Shown: positions 13,601 through 26,400 of the stretch, piece after piece
How the letters are laid out: the number at the start of each line of letters is the position of its first letter
How positions within the stretch are numbered: the stretch's first letter is position 1
Assembly: GCA_963377175.1 (NCBI GenBank)
Contig: CAUJNA010002891.1
Span: forward strand, 371,001-435,000
Direction of reading: 5' to 3'
DNA: 64,000 nucleotides
Origin: Effrenium voratum
Lineage: Eukaryota; Sar; Dinophyceae; Suessiales; Symbiodiniaceae
Position numbers and translations under genes: made by a program
The notes under the pieces: model-generated
Database searches by the model: none
What the model saw: only the letters and a program-made list of their open reading frames with translations
Told to the model about the DNA's origin: nothing

Positions 13601-16600
13601 GCAAGCACCCCACTGGTCACCCTGAGTGGTCCATGTAAAGTCCCAAAAGATGGCCCAAGCTAGGGGGTCTCCTGGGCAAGCCGCTTCCAGGCATTGTTCA
13701 CCATGTTCCACGCAGTTTGGGTTGGTTTCCGTGTGGTTGCTCTCCGTGGTTGCAGGCAGGCACCCTCATTCTCAACCCCAAACCTGAGTTTTGACTTCTG
13801 TTTTACCTTTTGGCTTCCGCTTCCTCCGGGGGGGGGGGAATTACATGCTGACGTCGCCTGTTTTCCGGATGATGTCCGCTTCTTCGGTGTTTAGATTGCA
13901 ACTTCTAAGCCGAAAACGCCAATAAGAACCCAACCGCGCGCAGGAGGACATGGAGTTCCGCACGCTGCTGTGGGGCACCTTGGCGCGGTGCTGCTCCTCC
14001 GAGCAGTGCGCCGAGGTGGCGGTGCGCTGCGGCCTGGTGGAGCTCCTCAGCCCAAAAGCGAGCGCAGAAAATGGGACGGGACGAAGGGCGAAGGGGGTTC
14101 TTCCAAGAGGGGTGGGTTTACTCGCTTTTGGGGGGGCCTTGCAAGTGAGCATCACCTTTCGGGCCCATTGTTCTGAGGGGTGATGTTTTAAGGGGAAATG
14201 TGGGGAGACTTGGGAATGGGTTTTGATCCCTTGTGTGTCAAACCCACAACGGGATGTGCTTTTCTTGAGTTGGTATCCTTTTCTGGCTGGCTTTAAACGG
14301 AAAGCAAAGTGAACCCACCATCATTGGGGGTCCACCATTTTTGTCGCATACTTAAACTGTTTTTTTCGTTTACCCCCTTACCGTGCCAGGGTCCCTTACA
14401 TGATTCTTTCGATGATGCTTACCACTAAAACCACGTGCTTTTACAATGCTATCGTCTGAATGAGCTGGGAAAATATATTTTTAGCTGACCCGGGGTAGCC
14501 CTTAAGGGACCCAACGCCTGCGAAACTCTGGGCTTTCATGTCAATGCTTGACGGGAGCACTTCCCAAATTCAAAGACGTGTGGTTTAGGGAACCCTGGGA
14601 AAAAAAGAGAACCAAGAGGAGAGGGAGGGATTTGCTAAAATAATTAATGCAACATGCGCCTCGGCACCTTTGTAAAAAATGTGATCTGAAAAGGAGGTCC
14701 GAATGTGGTCCTTTTTGCTTGGTTTAAAACATCACCTTTTGGAGGCAACTGTTTGCTGTTTTTTTGGGCGGGGCGATGCTTGCAGGGGGGACACAACGAA
14801 CCACGAAGAGAGTGCCAGCGCAGGCAAATTGTCCGATTTCCCCAAATCCAATTTGTTGATCTGTTGATTTGAGGGAACCCTCGGGGAATAGTAGTTTGAA
14901 GGGCGGGCAGAACAAAAAGGCAACACACTAAGTATCAATGGACGTATGTAACTACATTCCGACAATTAACATGGAACTTCAATTCAGAGAACGTCTTTTT
15001 TGGGGGGAAAGGATCTGTGTTTGCCCTGGGCCCAATCTACACACAGAATAGACGTATATGGCAACAATCCAAAACATCCATCAGGACTCTGTGCACAAAA
15101 GTTTTCACTTTTCTGGGCCCCTCTTACAGTTTGAGGAGTGGGTTTGCCCATGCATAATTCATTCTCACAACAAGTGTGTACCCTCCTTCACTATACATTC
15201 AACATCAAGTCTACCTGCCATAGCAGGACAGTACGGCCAATCCTGCGTTATGGCCTTGACAACACGCGTTGCTGTTGTGAGGCTGGTGTTGTCGCTGGTT
15301 GTTAAGATAGAACTTGTCCTCCATAGACGCACTACATGTTTGGCACGTTTGATCTGCAAGTTGGTCAGCAAGGCAGGGCCAGCGTCCCAGTTTGTGCTCA
15401 ATCATGACTTTAAGCTTCTAAACCATAAGCTTGAAGCCCAAATCCTCACCCTCGAAACCTGAAGTCCGAAGGCTAAGCCAGTCAGCTCATGGCAGGTCTT
15501 TGCTGGAGTGCTTAGATGCGGAGCCCCCGACAGAGCAGCAGAAGTGGAGCCAGGAGATGATGAGAAGTGGCACTGCCGCTAATGCTCGTGATTCCTTGTT
15601 TTGGTTGAGTGAGGTTGGTTGGCAGAAATGGTTGCGCATTTTACTTTACTTGTTTACTTTTGTTTGGCGGGGGGCGGGGGGGTGAGCGGCCCTTGGGGAT
15701 CCCTGAAAGAAAAGGCATGGATTGGGGACTCACTTTGTTCTACGGCAAGGGCCATGTGCCACAACCATGGCAGGTTCTCACTCTGTGGCCCCACGTTTGT
15801 GATACCTTTCGGTACCTCTCTGAATGGGGAATAACTCGGAAGAACTCATGACAGACCTACCAGCATCACACAATGGCATTCAATGGATTCTGCTGCGCCA
15901 AACCTGAATTGAACCAGCACTTCTAGATGTGGCTTATCAGTCTGCGTGCAGCGTGTTCCGTGTGTTCATGTTAGGTCATCTAATTTTCTGTCTCCAGGCA
16001 CCTGCAAAAAGGTTGAAGAGTCTAACGCCCACCAACGTGTGTCTTCCTCGCCCTGTTCTTGCCCTGGAGTCGAGCCTAATCCCCGCCAAGGGGCCACAAG
16101 TACCTTTTGGGGGTGACCTTTCTGGTTGACAGGTGTGTATGTACATGTATATGTATATGTATATGTACCTACATCCACATATATTTACACACACACGTAC
16201 AAGCCTACAGCCACACCTATACTCCATCATTGTCAGGGACCATTGATTGCAGGAGCAGCGGAGGCAAGTGCAATTGGAGGCTTTGGCGGCACTCTTCCAG
16301 CTGGTGCAATATATGCCGGACGCCTTCATGGACGCCCAAGGCCGGCCAAATCTTCAAAGCACAACTTTGTTCATCGCCACAGCCTTGAGAATGCGGTTGG
16401 GTGATTGACCTTTGAAGCTCCATGCATAATTCCATGATCCCCTTTGTGACTGGAAGCATGGAATTGGGAATCGCGCAGCTCCAACCGGACTAGTTAGAGC
16501 ATCCTTTCAGACATTGCACGCGCGGCAAATGAATCTGCCAATGGCATGTAGGAAGCCAGCTTCTCGCGCCTTTCTGTTCACAGGAAAGATGGGGGATGCG

Positions 16601-19600
16601 TTCAGGATGTGTATCCTCCTTTTGTGACTCTCGCTGCAAGCTTGGCAAGGGGTGGAATCTTGCCAGCCTCATTGCTCCAAAACCCTGAAACAAGCAAACA
16701 CTGCAGAACGTGTACCACTTTTGGCCGAGCTAGACTGTGGAAAATGGCCTTTGGCCAACACAGTTGCGGGCTGCGACTCTTGCGGTGTGTTCCTCATGCC
16801 ATTTGAAGTTGTTTGCAAGCCCCCTAACCACGGCCCCAGAAAACATATTTGGGGTCTCGCGCCTGAAAGCTGCAGCCAACACCAATTTCTGGATGGAATC
16901 AGTGAGCTGGTCACATTTGCTTGCTCTTCTGGCCATAGGAAGTTTACAAGGCAAAACAATAATTCGGCCTTCGAACTCTGGACATGTCGGCAAGGGTTTG
17001 TTTTGACCAAGTTGTCAGTCCTTTTCTTGGGTTGGTGCTTGAGGGAAGTGAAGGGGAAGACCGACCACTTGGGACCTGCCCTGTGAGGAAATGGCACGGT
17101 GTTGCAGCTACTGCAGGCCACACGCAGCCGGGAGGTGCAGAAAAAGTGCCTGCACCTGCTGCAGGTTGCAGTGCGCATGGGCGACTTGATGAAAAAGACG
17201 AGCGTCACTTTGTTCAACCAAAGGTTCGCATGCGTTCCTCTTGGGGATGCAAACGCAAGTTGGCCAGGTTCAATGGAAAGAGGATCATTGTGTCAGGAAC
17301 TTGTCCACATGCTTTTTTTTTCAGGACCTATTTTTACTTCAGGCAAGATTTTACGAAGAAACTCACATCTAAACAAACCTGAAAAAGGGCCCCTCTTAGA
17401 GAACAAATTCGTCCAGCGGGTTCTTTTCAGATTAGATGCTTTGGGATGGCAAAAAGAGATGAAATAACCCTTTGAGTCTTGTGCGTGGAAAGTTTCACTA
17501 TGCCTACCGTACTACCTGATGCAGATCCCGCCATCGGTACTTTTCCGCTCTGAAATGAAGATGTGCTGAGCAATTCCTTCTTCGTACTTTGTATGGCTGA
17601 AGCTCAGAATCAACATGTCAAACTGCATGGGTCAAGTAGAAAACGTGCGGAGACCGGCTTTTTCCGACCCTGTCTCTGAGGCCGGCATTTCGCAGAAAAT
17701 CTTGGCCAACTTGGCAACTTGGCAGCATGAAGAGATGTGGCAGGGCCGTTGCAAAGATCGAAAACAGCCAGAGCGAAGGAGGCATCAGTCCCAGCCCAAG
17801 GGAAAATGGTTTAACCGCTTCTACATGGCCGCTACAAAAATTGAGGGGAGTTGTACCCCTTTGCGTGGGAGCAATGGTTTGGGAGTAGTGTGCTTGAATG
17901 ACAACCAAGCGGCTGAACTACTCAACGCCCACATGTTGGTTGCCATGACTCTCCTTGCCGTTCGCCATGTTCGTTTCAGAGCCGCACCCTTAAGGTAGTA
18001 CCCCGAATATTGCACCATGAATACTCTGTTCAGGCCTTACGAGATCGCAACAAGTCTTTCATTTAGGAGGCGTACCACCTGAGTGGTGCACCGTTTCCGC
18101 TTTGCCACGTCCCCGATCGCTGAAATCCACCTCACCCACTGATTGACACCAATGATGTTGTTGGTATTTCAGACCGTGAGGTTGTCCTTTGAAAGGTGTC
18201 CAGAGCCATCTGGCGAAAGCCAGTAGCACAGGCGCCGTCGGGACCTTGGTGGAGCTTTTTACGGACAAGGACAACCCCATGACCTCAAGGCAGATGTGCG
18301 CCTCAGTTCTGGCGACCATGTGCAAGGACTCACCATGCGCACCTGCCTGTTCTGTGAACTGGACATGTTTGACAAAAGCCATTACCACCACAGGTCTTCA
18401 TGATGTGGCTGCTTGTGGGGCGGCATGGAACCCTTGTGCTAGATCAGTGATTCAATGTCCAGATTTGCTTCAAGCAGCAGCGAGTATAGTATGTTAGCGC
18501 CAGCACGGTCCATTCCTGCGCAGTCCCTAGGAGCACGGTGAGCGAGTGGGGGCTGTGCTAGCAAGCACGGCCATGGTGAAACGCATTGGGGAGTCTTTCA
18601 AATCTTTGGAGCAAGAGTGTTGCCCGCACATGCAGCACATGTTGCGTTGGGATGGGCAATGAAGTGCATGTGAGTGCCAGGCCAGCAGCAACAGCACTCT
18701 TGTCGGCTTTCTGGCTCTCCCTTTGCAAGCTGTTTGTAAGTTGCCTCCATGGATATGAACGTGGAGCCCCAAAACGTTTTCTCAGAGGAATCTTCACTGT
18801 CAGGACAAGAAAACATAAGAAACCCTTTTGGGGGGTTCCTTCTACCCATTGTGCAGAAGTTGCATGCCCATGCATGCTACCGCTACCCATTCGCCTGCCC
18901 AGCGCCAGGAGTGCCCGGACAATGCCCGAGAGTTCCGCAAGAAAGACGGGGTGGAAGCCATGAGAGATGAAGTGATCTATCGCCCGGGCGAGACAACCGA
19001 CAACCATTTGTTTTATAGCCTCTCAGCTTAAACGAAAACGTGCCATGCCATAGGCCCAGATGTTAAAAGCTTTCGGGCGAGTTGTGTTCTGCGGCTCGGT
19101 TGATTCCAGCATGGTTTGTAGTATTCGAGTGATGGAAGGAGAGGTACTTCTTGAGTTGGGGCCATGGCACATGTTCTTGCTATAATAGCCTTGTCCAAGC
19201 TTGGAGTATTTTGGAGTTTAGGCGCCGGATTGTTTCAAACCTGGGGAGGTCTCCAGACAACGTGTTGGTTTCCTGTTTTATTAGGGGTCGTTATATTTCT
19301 GTATTTGTATATGGTGTCTAAAATGACTTGACCCCCTTACGGAAGCAGCAGGAGCGGTTTTGGTTGGTTGTTTTTTGGGTACATATATACTATACATATA
19401 TATATATATATATATATATGGTACAGCGTTGCCAGCCCCCCCCCCCTCCCCCCCCAATGGTCATGGGTCAGGCAAGTACCCCCCCCCCCCGGTGGTTGTG
19501 GTCCTGTGGTTGGGTTGTGGTGGTTTGGGGTTGGTTTAGAATTGGTTTAGGGTATATATATATATATATTTAGGGTGTATTTAGGGTTAGTTTACGGTTG

Positions 19601-21931
19601 GTTCAGGGTTGATTTAGGTTGATTTATGTTGATTTAGGGTTGGTTTAGGGTTGGTTTAGGTTCAGAGGTGTACGGTCGGTTTAGGGTTTGGTTTACGGTG
19701 TATTTAGGGTTGGTTTAGGGTTAGTTTAGGGTTGGTTTAGGTTTAGGGTTTATTGTTTAGGGATTAGTTTAGGGTGTATTTGGGGTTAGTTTAGGGTTGG
19801 TTTAGGGTTAGTTTAGGGTTGGCTTATGTTGAATTTGGGTTGGTTTAGGATTAGAGGTCTACGGTTTAGGGTTTGGTTTAGGGTGTATTTAGGGTTAGTT
19901 TAGGGTTGGTTTATGGTTGGTTGCGGGTTGGCTTGTCCTGTAGGGGTGGGACCGTAGGTGCCAGGATCCGGGGGCTCGGGGTCTCGGGCCGGGGGGGGGG
20001 GGTCCTGGGGGACCATACCATATGGGGGGGGGGGGGGTAGCAACACGGAACACGGGACCATATATATGTATACATAGTTATGTATATTTGGGGGGGCTCT
20101 TTAAACAAGACCTTTGATCATTGTTCCAAACTGAGTCGTGTCTTCGCAGCAATGATTCAAAGGAGGCCCGCTGTGGATTGCAAAGTGCTGCACCAGTTGG
20201 GATGGATGAAACCCTATGACCATTGGGGTGAGCCACCCACCGACTGAATGATTTTGTCCACATCAAGATCCCAGGTCTTTGCGTGGTGGACTGCGTGTGG
20301 AACTCAGTGGTCGGCACTCGGAAGAACGAGATCCGCTTCCTGGACGCGGGGGGATTGTTCGCCTTGCTGGACTGCCTGGAGGCCGGCGAAAACGGAAATG
20401 CCGCGAATCAGACGCCAACAGAGAAATCCCCGTGTGCTTGTGCTCCGCATGATCTTTCCGTGGGTAGCAAATTGTACATGTTGTGGGCGGATAGCCAGAC
20501 CATGCACCCTTTAAAGGAGAGGCCTACATCACACGACCATGGACCGCACCTTATTTGAGTTAATGTTAATTTCACCAGGTGGCTCGTTCAGAGTTTGCCA
20601 GGTGGCCCCGATGATCCTGAAGCGGCAGATCATCGGGTGCCTGGCGGACCTTATGGAGTACAAGAAGGCTGCGAAACTCTTCACTCAGTGGAACTCCCAG
20701 GCGTGGCAACCAAAATGGGAGTGGATTTGAGGGCTTTCAGGATAAGTCTTCATTGCTCCCTTAAATCTGAGGGTTTTAGGCAGGGGAGAATAAAGACGTG
20801 ACGGTCTTTAGGCCATTGGCCTGCTTTAGGCCGTTGGCCAGCTTGTCAGCCGATGGCAATACCAGGTGACCATGAAGGGAGCCTTGCGACTGCTGCTCGA
20901 GCTTTGGCAGAGCGAGCAGCAGGCGGCGGGCAACTTGGCACCCGACGGGGTCATCACCGATCTGGAGCAGCCGCTGAATCCTCGCACTTCACCATCCGAT
21001 CGGATGGCCACTTGGCTGCGGTCTCCGCGTGCGTGCGGCAGCTAATTGCTGGAACTTACCTTGCCACATTCCTTTGTTGTCATGCAAGGGGAGTCATTGC
21101 TAAGTGATGAAATAGACATGGGGCTGACTCACTTTGGTATCACGAGAGGTGTGGATTCCCCAATCATGCCTTCAATGGTGCCGCTCCATGTCAAGGCAGA
21201 CATTGATGATGGTGAGAGTACCATCACCAGCACCAGCCGCTTCGCGAACAAGTTCCGGCACGCCAAGAATTTTGCAGACACCGCCACCAGTGCTGCCGCC
21301 CGGACGACCATCTCCAAGGGTTTTGAGCAAGCCTCGGCATCCGCGCAGGCAGGGGCAGCTTCGCTAGGGTCTCAGCATTGAGCTTGCGTCCCTTCAGTCA
21401 GCCACAATCAAAACAGCCCCGCAAAGGAAACGTCCCCATACGTGATGCTTTGCGCACAAAGGTAGCAAGTGTAATTACCTTGACCCCTTGTCTTTCCCGG
21501 TCGGGGGTGGGATATCACAATTCTCGTACTTCTTGTTGAGTACCCGTGGCAGGAGAAGCAGGGATCCCAGTGGCTGTCCAATGCCAATGGAATGGAACAC
21601 GACTGCCGAGCAAAGATTTACGCAGTACTAAAGTGCATTGGCTTCGAGTGCCAGGCAGGGAGTTTCCTTTCAGGATCCCGGCGCCATTTGAGGCGCAATC
21701 CAAACCAGATGAGGATTATCGGGGGACAGATGTTCGCCACACCATATTGTTTACCATGGGTGGACCCCCCCTCTATCCAATCTCAGGTTTTCATTGTGAC
21801 TCTGGTCCATGCCTTCGAGATGGTTTCTTGTCAGGGAATGAACGCAGGAGACGCTGAGCATCGGCGAGAGGCAGCAAATGGAACTGGTGAAACTTTACCC
21901 CAACGCGGTAGAGCTGGAGATGTGGATCCAG
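4654..21931 (+). CDS. CFAP69: CFAP69-like armadillo-type axonemal protein, many exons
   Basis: Translated blocks follow animal CFAP69 in order. CFAP69 is an armadillo-type protein of cilia and flagella, reported in the C1b projection of the Chlamydomonas central apparatus. Exons: 4,654-4,764 (possible start, reads MADLEPRASLVS); 4,993-5,062; about 7,290-7,400 (SDMITYGHHLP); about 8,386-8,475 (ERLRIEVAHTLACW); about 10,739-10,798 (LLVAAEVLWNVL); 10,987-11,097 (VIESFRDFMNAVLTRGYRF); 13,944-14,049 (RTLLWGTLARCCSSEQCAE); 17,088-17,196; 18,196-18,326 (TGAVGTLVELF); 20,275-20,381 (FLDAGGLFALLDCLE); 20,602-20,700 (RQIIGCLADLMEYKKAAKL); 20,866-about 20,995 (ALRLLLELWQSEQQAAGNL); 21,196-21,348; 21,541-21,654 (CRAKIYAVLKCIGFECQ); 21,848-21,931 (TLSIGERQQMELVKLYPNA). 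The last block of exons joins in phase, and 20,381 to 20,602 keeps the spacing of the animal protein exactly. Donors are mostly GC or GA, and nearly all acceptors are AG|G. The extreme N- and C-terminal exons and some middle exons are unresolved. The family call is firm for the C-terminal half, weaker for 4,654-8,475. Confidence 0.7.
5063..7289. other. Intron of the CFAP69-like gene with short local duplications
   Basis: No exon is recognised. Between about 5,925 and 6,490 several phrases recur: AAATTCGCCTGCGAAG at about 5,920-5,935 and 6,469-6,484, and a TAGCACCAGA block near 6,017 and 6,095. A 233-codon open frame on the minus strand (5,859-6,560) runs through these but shows no domain. Confidence 0.4.
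8476..10738. other. Intron sequence, possibly with missed exons
   Basis: Relative to animal CFAP69, a block between the exons near 8,386 and 10,739 is still missing and should lie here. I could not identify it. A short purine run (GAGAAAGAGAGAGAG) lies near 9,735. Confidence 0.35.
11425..11690. repeat. Dispersed GCGTAGGC octamer cluster
   Basis: GCGTAGGC or close variants occur about seven times in roughly 265 bases. Two lie back to back at about 11,587-11,603 and two near 11,660-11,675. Spacing is irregular, so this is not a clean tandem array. Confidence 0.55.
12463..12580. repeat. TG microsatellite, interrupted
   Basis: Long TG runs are broken by short GGATG and CATG interruptions, followed by a TTTCTG triplication. 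It forces His/Thr-rich open frames on the minus strand that are not genes. Confidence 0.9.
14050..17087. other. Long intron, no resolved exon
   Basis: I see no clear exon. The frame near 16,245-16,320 (AIGGFGGTLPAGAIY) is protein-like but unassigned. An alternating GTATAT/CACA tract occurs at 16,135-16,200 and a G-rich run near 15,670. Confidence 0.35.
19385..20090. repeat. Foldback structure enclosing a telomere-like array
   Basis: The left arm (about 19,385-19,492) reads alternating TA, then GGT, about 16 mixed bases, a C-tract of about 20, about 25 bases containing AATGGTCATGG, and a second C-tract. Read in reverse complement, the right arm (about 19,990-20,085) has the same order: alternating TA, GGT, mixed spacer ending in GTTGCTA, C-tract, spacer with ATGGTATGG, second C-tract. 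The arms are degenerate but co-linear. Between them lies the TTTAGGG-rich core. It sits in an intron of the CFAP69-like gene. It could be a foldback or MITE-type element, or independent simple repeats that happen to mirror each other. Confidence 0.6.
19545..19925 (+). repeat. Interstitial telomere-like TTTAGGG array
   Basis: About 19 exact TTTAGGG heptamers occur in roughly 380 bases, commonly within a 12-base unit of the form GGTTTAGGGTTA or GGTTTAGGGTTG. TTTAGGG is the plant-type telomere repeat, also reported for dinoflagellates. The spacing is not the 7-base period of an active telomere, so this is a diverged or independently expanded array. Confidence 0.85.
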
Positions 21932-23489
21932 GCCTTCACTTGCTACGGGGCATCCGGTCCAAGCAATTTCTGCACAGGTCGATCCTCCTTTCTGCAGGTT
22001 GTTCACCCATCACTTTTCCCACGCCGTCCCCCCCGGCATTGGCCGATGATTGAAACGCGGGACTCCTGCAGAGAATCAGAGCATGCATGTGAGTTCTGCT
22101 TAGATAAGTTCTACCCTTCAGAACTCATGTTCAGGTTGCCGCTGCAGCTTCATACTCTTGCCCAAAGCCGGTCCATGTAGCACGCTCCAGCCATGTCCGT
22201 GGGCCCGCGGAGCACGCAGAGAGAGGGGACGACCGTGACAACCATGTCACAGCGGCTGCGTGCGCGCCGCTGTGTTTGTCGATTCCCTCTCTATGCGCAG
22301 GCCGGAAAGTTGAGAGAGCCACTTGCGCGACAAATTTGTTAGACCAAACCGCACATCTCACGTGTGCAAGGATGTAAGAAATGAACAAGGAAGTAAAAGC
22401 AACAGGCAAACCATAAATAGGTACGGCAGCTCCTCAATTCTTTACATTGCTTTGGATAGATTGTTTCAGCATCTGGTTTTGGACCTTGGCTCAAATGTTG
22501 CAAGTTGTTGAGAAAAGGCCGAGGCTAGGGGCGGGGACTGAGAGGACTGAGAGGACTGAGAGGATTGAGAGGAATGAAGGGTAGACAGATGGACAAGATA
22601 AGGCAGTTGAATGATACAACGCGCAGCTACAGACGCTGCAGGGAATGTAAGTCGCTGCGGCTACAGACGGCAGGCAAGTAGATTCTAAGTAGATGGATGG
22701 GTAGATAGATCACCGGCTGAATCAATCAACGGATGCCATGCGTTGCTATGCGGCGCAACGCAATGTGTCGGGATGGGCCAATCAATCCATGGATGGTCAA
22801 TGAATAGGTACACAAATAGATTCGTAGCATGGGTAGGCGCAGCTTCTGTTAAAAAAACGGTATAGGGCAGATGAGGTAGGCAGGGCGGCGATAGGGCCGA
22901 TGCAAATAAAGGCTTAGATGTGGTAGATGCGGTTGCAGTGGATAGGGTAAACAAATGTGATAGACGGAATGGGTAGATGAGACAAATAGGGGCAGCGGTT
23001 AGCTGGCTGGTTAGGCAGATTTGGCACAGGTAGACTCATTTTTAGGTTTGGTACCGCATTGACGCAGACATGCAGCACACCTACATGTGAAGATGCAGAA
23101 AGAGCTAGACACCTCAGTGGCTTGGCTGGGTGTGATGGCCTGTGGTGAATCGTGGATGCGTTAATGCCATGGCGAACATAGTGATACTTACAGCATCAAG
23201 CCAATGCATCACAACTTGTATTCACATTGTTTGGGCGCAAAGCTTCCTCGCCCAAGTAAAACGTGTTGCTTATTGTGGCAACTACGTCCACTTGCGTGAT
23301 TGGAAACGAGGGCAGGCAACCCTCCGAAAAAGGTTTACGGGGAGGGGAGGGCCTGGCGGGCACACATTCACGCATGGAAGGTTGAGCGGTTCCGTTTGGA
23401 CCGTTTGCATGATTTTTGATCTTGGATACTCGCATTCGGCCATTTGATTCAACACGTCCTACACGTATCGGAGCAGTGTTCAATATTGT
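21932..23489. other. Intergenic region between the CFAP69-like and symporter genes
   Basis: No firm exon is seen. The C-terminal exons of the CFAP69-like gene and the first exon of the symporter gene should lie here but could not be resolved. Simple repeats occur at 22,536-22,580, and GATG/GATA-like tetramers at about 22,680-22,950. Confidence 0.4.
22536..22580. repeat. 9-bp minisatellite GACTGAGAG
   Basis: Five tandem copies are present, the first three identical and the last two with substitutions. Confidence 0.85.
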
Positions 23490-26400
23490 TCAATATCCAA
23501 GCTTGCGAGGGGTTCGGCGTCGGAGGCCGACCGAAGACCCGAAGACACGCCAAAAGTTGAAGCCTGGCCGTCGGTCGCCAGCGCAGTGCAGGTTCTGGTG
23601 GCCATTGTCGCTGGGATTCTGCTTGGCTGGCTGGCGCCAAACGTTGCCAGCAATCCCTGGATCAAGGCGATGGGGACGCTCTTTGTGACTTGGTTTTTGC
23701 TACGGCCTTCAGCCTTGCGACGTTTTGCGAAGCGGCATTTCTGTATTTATACTGTGTCCCTGACCAAAAACGCAGCTAAGTTGTGTTTGCTGCAGGGCAT
23801 CAACGACCAACCAAGGTGAAGATGGTCAAGATGCTTGGCCAGCACTCGTTCAGAAGGTGGCATTCATGTTGGGGGGGGGGAAGTTCTGTTTGGCCCCTTG
23901 GCTTTCCTTTAAAACTGCGCCAAAGTGGGTAGCCTCGAAAAAAGGCATGCCCGCGTTTGCTCTGAGTGACGCAATGCCTGGAATCTATTCAGAGCGGGGA
24001 CCCTTAGCAATTCCACGCAAAGGATTGCTGCATCTCAGCCAAGCCGGCTCAATCGAACGCAAGCTATTCCTGACATGGAACCCAACCAAGTGACCCCCAA
24101 AAAGTAGGATTCCCCGAAGCATCACCTGATGCTTGCAGCTGGCAATTCGAGACCATACCTGTAGTACATTTAAGCTTTGCTTTGTGCAAATCATGCCTCC
24201 AGATCGTGTCGGTGGTGTTTGGCCAAGTCAGCGAGGCCATTCAACGTTGGAGTGTGCCTTGCATGTTCACCTCAACAATTTTCCTTTGTAGCAGGGCAAC
24301 ACAGTGTGTGTCCGAAATGGCCTTGAACCACTCAGGCGCGCCGGAATGCTTGTTGTCACGATTCCACTGCAAGCACCCATTTTTTTCAACGCGATGCTAC
24401 CAAGGATGGTGATTGCCCCCATCATTTTTTGCACGGTGGTCAGTGGCATCGCCCACGTGGCGGACGCAGCCAAAGTAGGCCGTGTTGCTATGAAGGCTCC
24501 GGCATACTGATCATTGAGTGGGTGCTGCATGTGTCACAATAGGGGGACAAAAAACATGGGTGGTTTCCCTTAGGTTTTCCCTTTCAAGCCAACCCCAAGA
24601 AGCGTACCATCAACAAAAACATGAAAGTCAGCTGATCGCACTCTGCTTTTTGCAGCGGCGCGTTGTGAAAGCCTGGCCCATTTCAGCCACTCTGACGGTG
24701 AGCTCCTGTGGGGTTGTTGACGCTATTCTCAGCTGCCGGGAAAGGAAGAACTGAAGCAAGACCATGCAGATGGCTCACTGATGTTTGCCTTAGCTTTGCG
24801 TGATTTGTCTACGCATGGCCTGCACCCCCAGCAGTAGCTGGTGTTTAGCAAGCGCGGATTGGCGTCATTGGCACTGAAACCGGCAGTCCAGAAGGGGACA
24901 AGATGAACAAGCGCCCAATCACCAAGTCCTTTTTTGGCTCCTTACCAAAGGGCCCAATCCTTCAGTGGACCCTCAAATGAAGATGGTTTTCTCAGGGAAG
25001 CCGGGAAATCACCTCACCCAGCCACTTCAGTCCCCACAATTCTTTCAGGCCATCATCTACTTCGAGGTGATTTCCACCTTGGCGCTGGTCATCGGTCTGC
25101 TTGCAGCGGAGCTGGTGCAGCCAGGCCGCGGCATCAACGCGACGCTGGACCCAGCGGCGGCTGAGAAGTTCGCTAAGGACGAACTGCCCCTCAGGTACCC
25201 CACTTTGCTATGTGGCTCTGGGTCAAAAATAGGTACCCAAAATGGCACCCTTGTAAATGGAAAGAATGACTGAGACCTGTGGTCCCCTGATGGTTGAATT
25301 TTGACGCATACCCATGTCTCAAAGACAGGGCACCGCAAAATGTAAATGTGTGGCTGCCCGTTGCCCTGAAATTTGCCAAAGTGATGTTACACTGAAAGCA
25401 CACATACATGCCCAGTTGTTCAGAGGGAAGCGATCTCTGAGTTAACCGGCTGGGTTTTCAGTGGTGGCCTATGTCTAGTCACAGTGTCAATGTTTTGTAT
25501 CTTGCATATCTTTTCAGGCACGTGAGATACCTCATATCAGCTGCTTATATACAAAGACGGAACGTGGAGATGTACAATGTAGAAATCTAAGAATGACTGT
25601 GGATGCTGTCTGTGGCTGCAGGCTTTGCTTGGACAGGACAGCGAATCCCATTCCACGCTGGATTTTGTGTCGAACATCATCCCAGCCACTGTGGTGGGTG
25701 CGTTTGCGGAAGGCGAAATCCTGCAAGTGCTCTTCTTCTCCCTTATCTTCGGTTTCGCTTTGATTGGCCAGGGGGACAAAGTGGAGGCAAAGTTGCTTAA
25801 ATTTGAGTTTGAGACGGTGAGGCAGCCAGCTTTCTTTAAGCGAAGAAGTAGAATGTGCACGCTGTGTGTTCTCCTCAGAGCACCGCTTCTTGTTTGTTCC
25901 TTCAAGGTGCTGCACACTTTGGTGGACCAAGTGGGGCATGCCATGTTCGGCGTGGTTGGCATTGTCATGCGCTTCGCCCCGCTGGGCGCGTTTGGCGCGA
26001 TGGCCTTCACTGTCGGCAAGTACGGGATTGGCACACTGCAGTGCCTGTGTAGCGATGGTTGGCCCCGTTGTTTTTGGCTTTCTTGGTATGGGGGCTTTGC
26101 GAGGAAGTTCCGAGCAAGACCCCACATGAGGTTCGTTGGAAACCCGGTACTGGTTTTGTACGGATAGTCCGAACCCAACCCTTATGGCTGCCTTTAATTC
26201 CCTTGTTTGTATCATGTTCAGGCATCTTCCATGGTGAGGGGCATTGTAACAGACCTCACACGATGCCACACCAAAGAAAAACCTGCTGAACAGAAAGCGG
26301 AACGTGCTGGATTGGCGTGGGCAGAAGTTTTCTGCTTGCATACATGAAGAATGCCTTGTGTTTGGCGCAAACTGGTGAGAAGTGATATCTTCACAGTTTG

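Larger units (their letters stand above)
11098..13943. other. Long intron with GCGTAGGC repeats and a TG microsatellite
   Basis: This holds a cluster of the octamer GCGTAGGC and variants (11,425-11,690) and an interrupted TG tract (12,463-12,580). The + frame at about 12,690-12,850 (for example ACRSRLASLNADLFNY) is protein-like and could be an extra exon, but I cannot align it to CFAP69. Confidence 0.4.
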
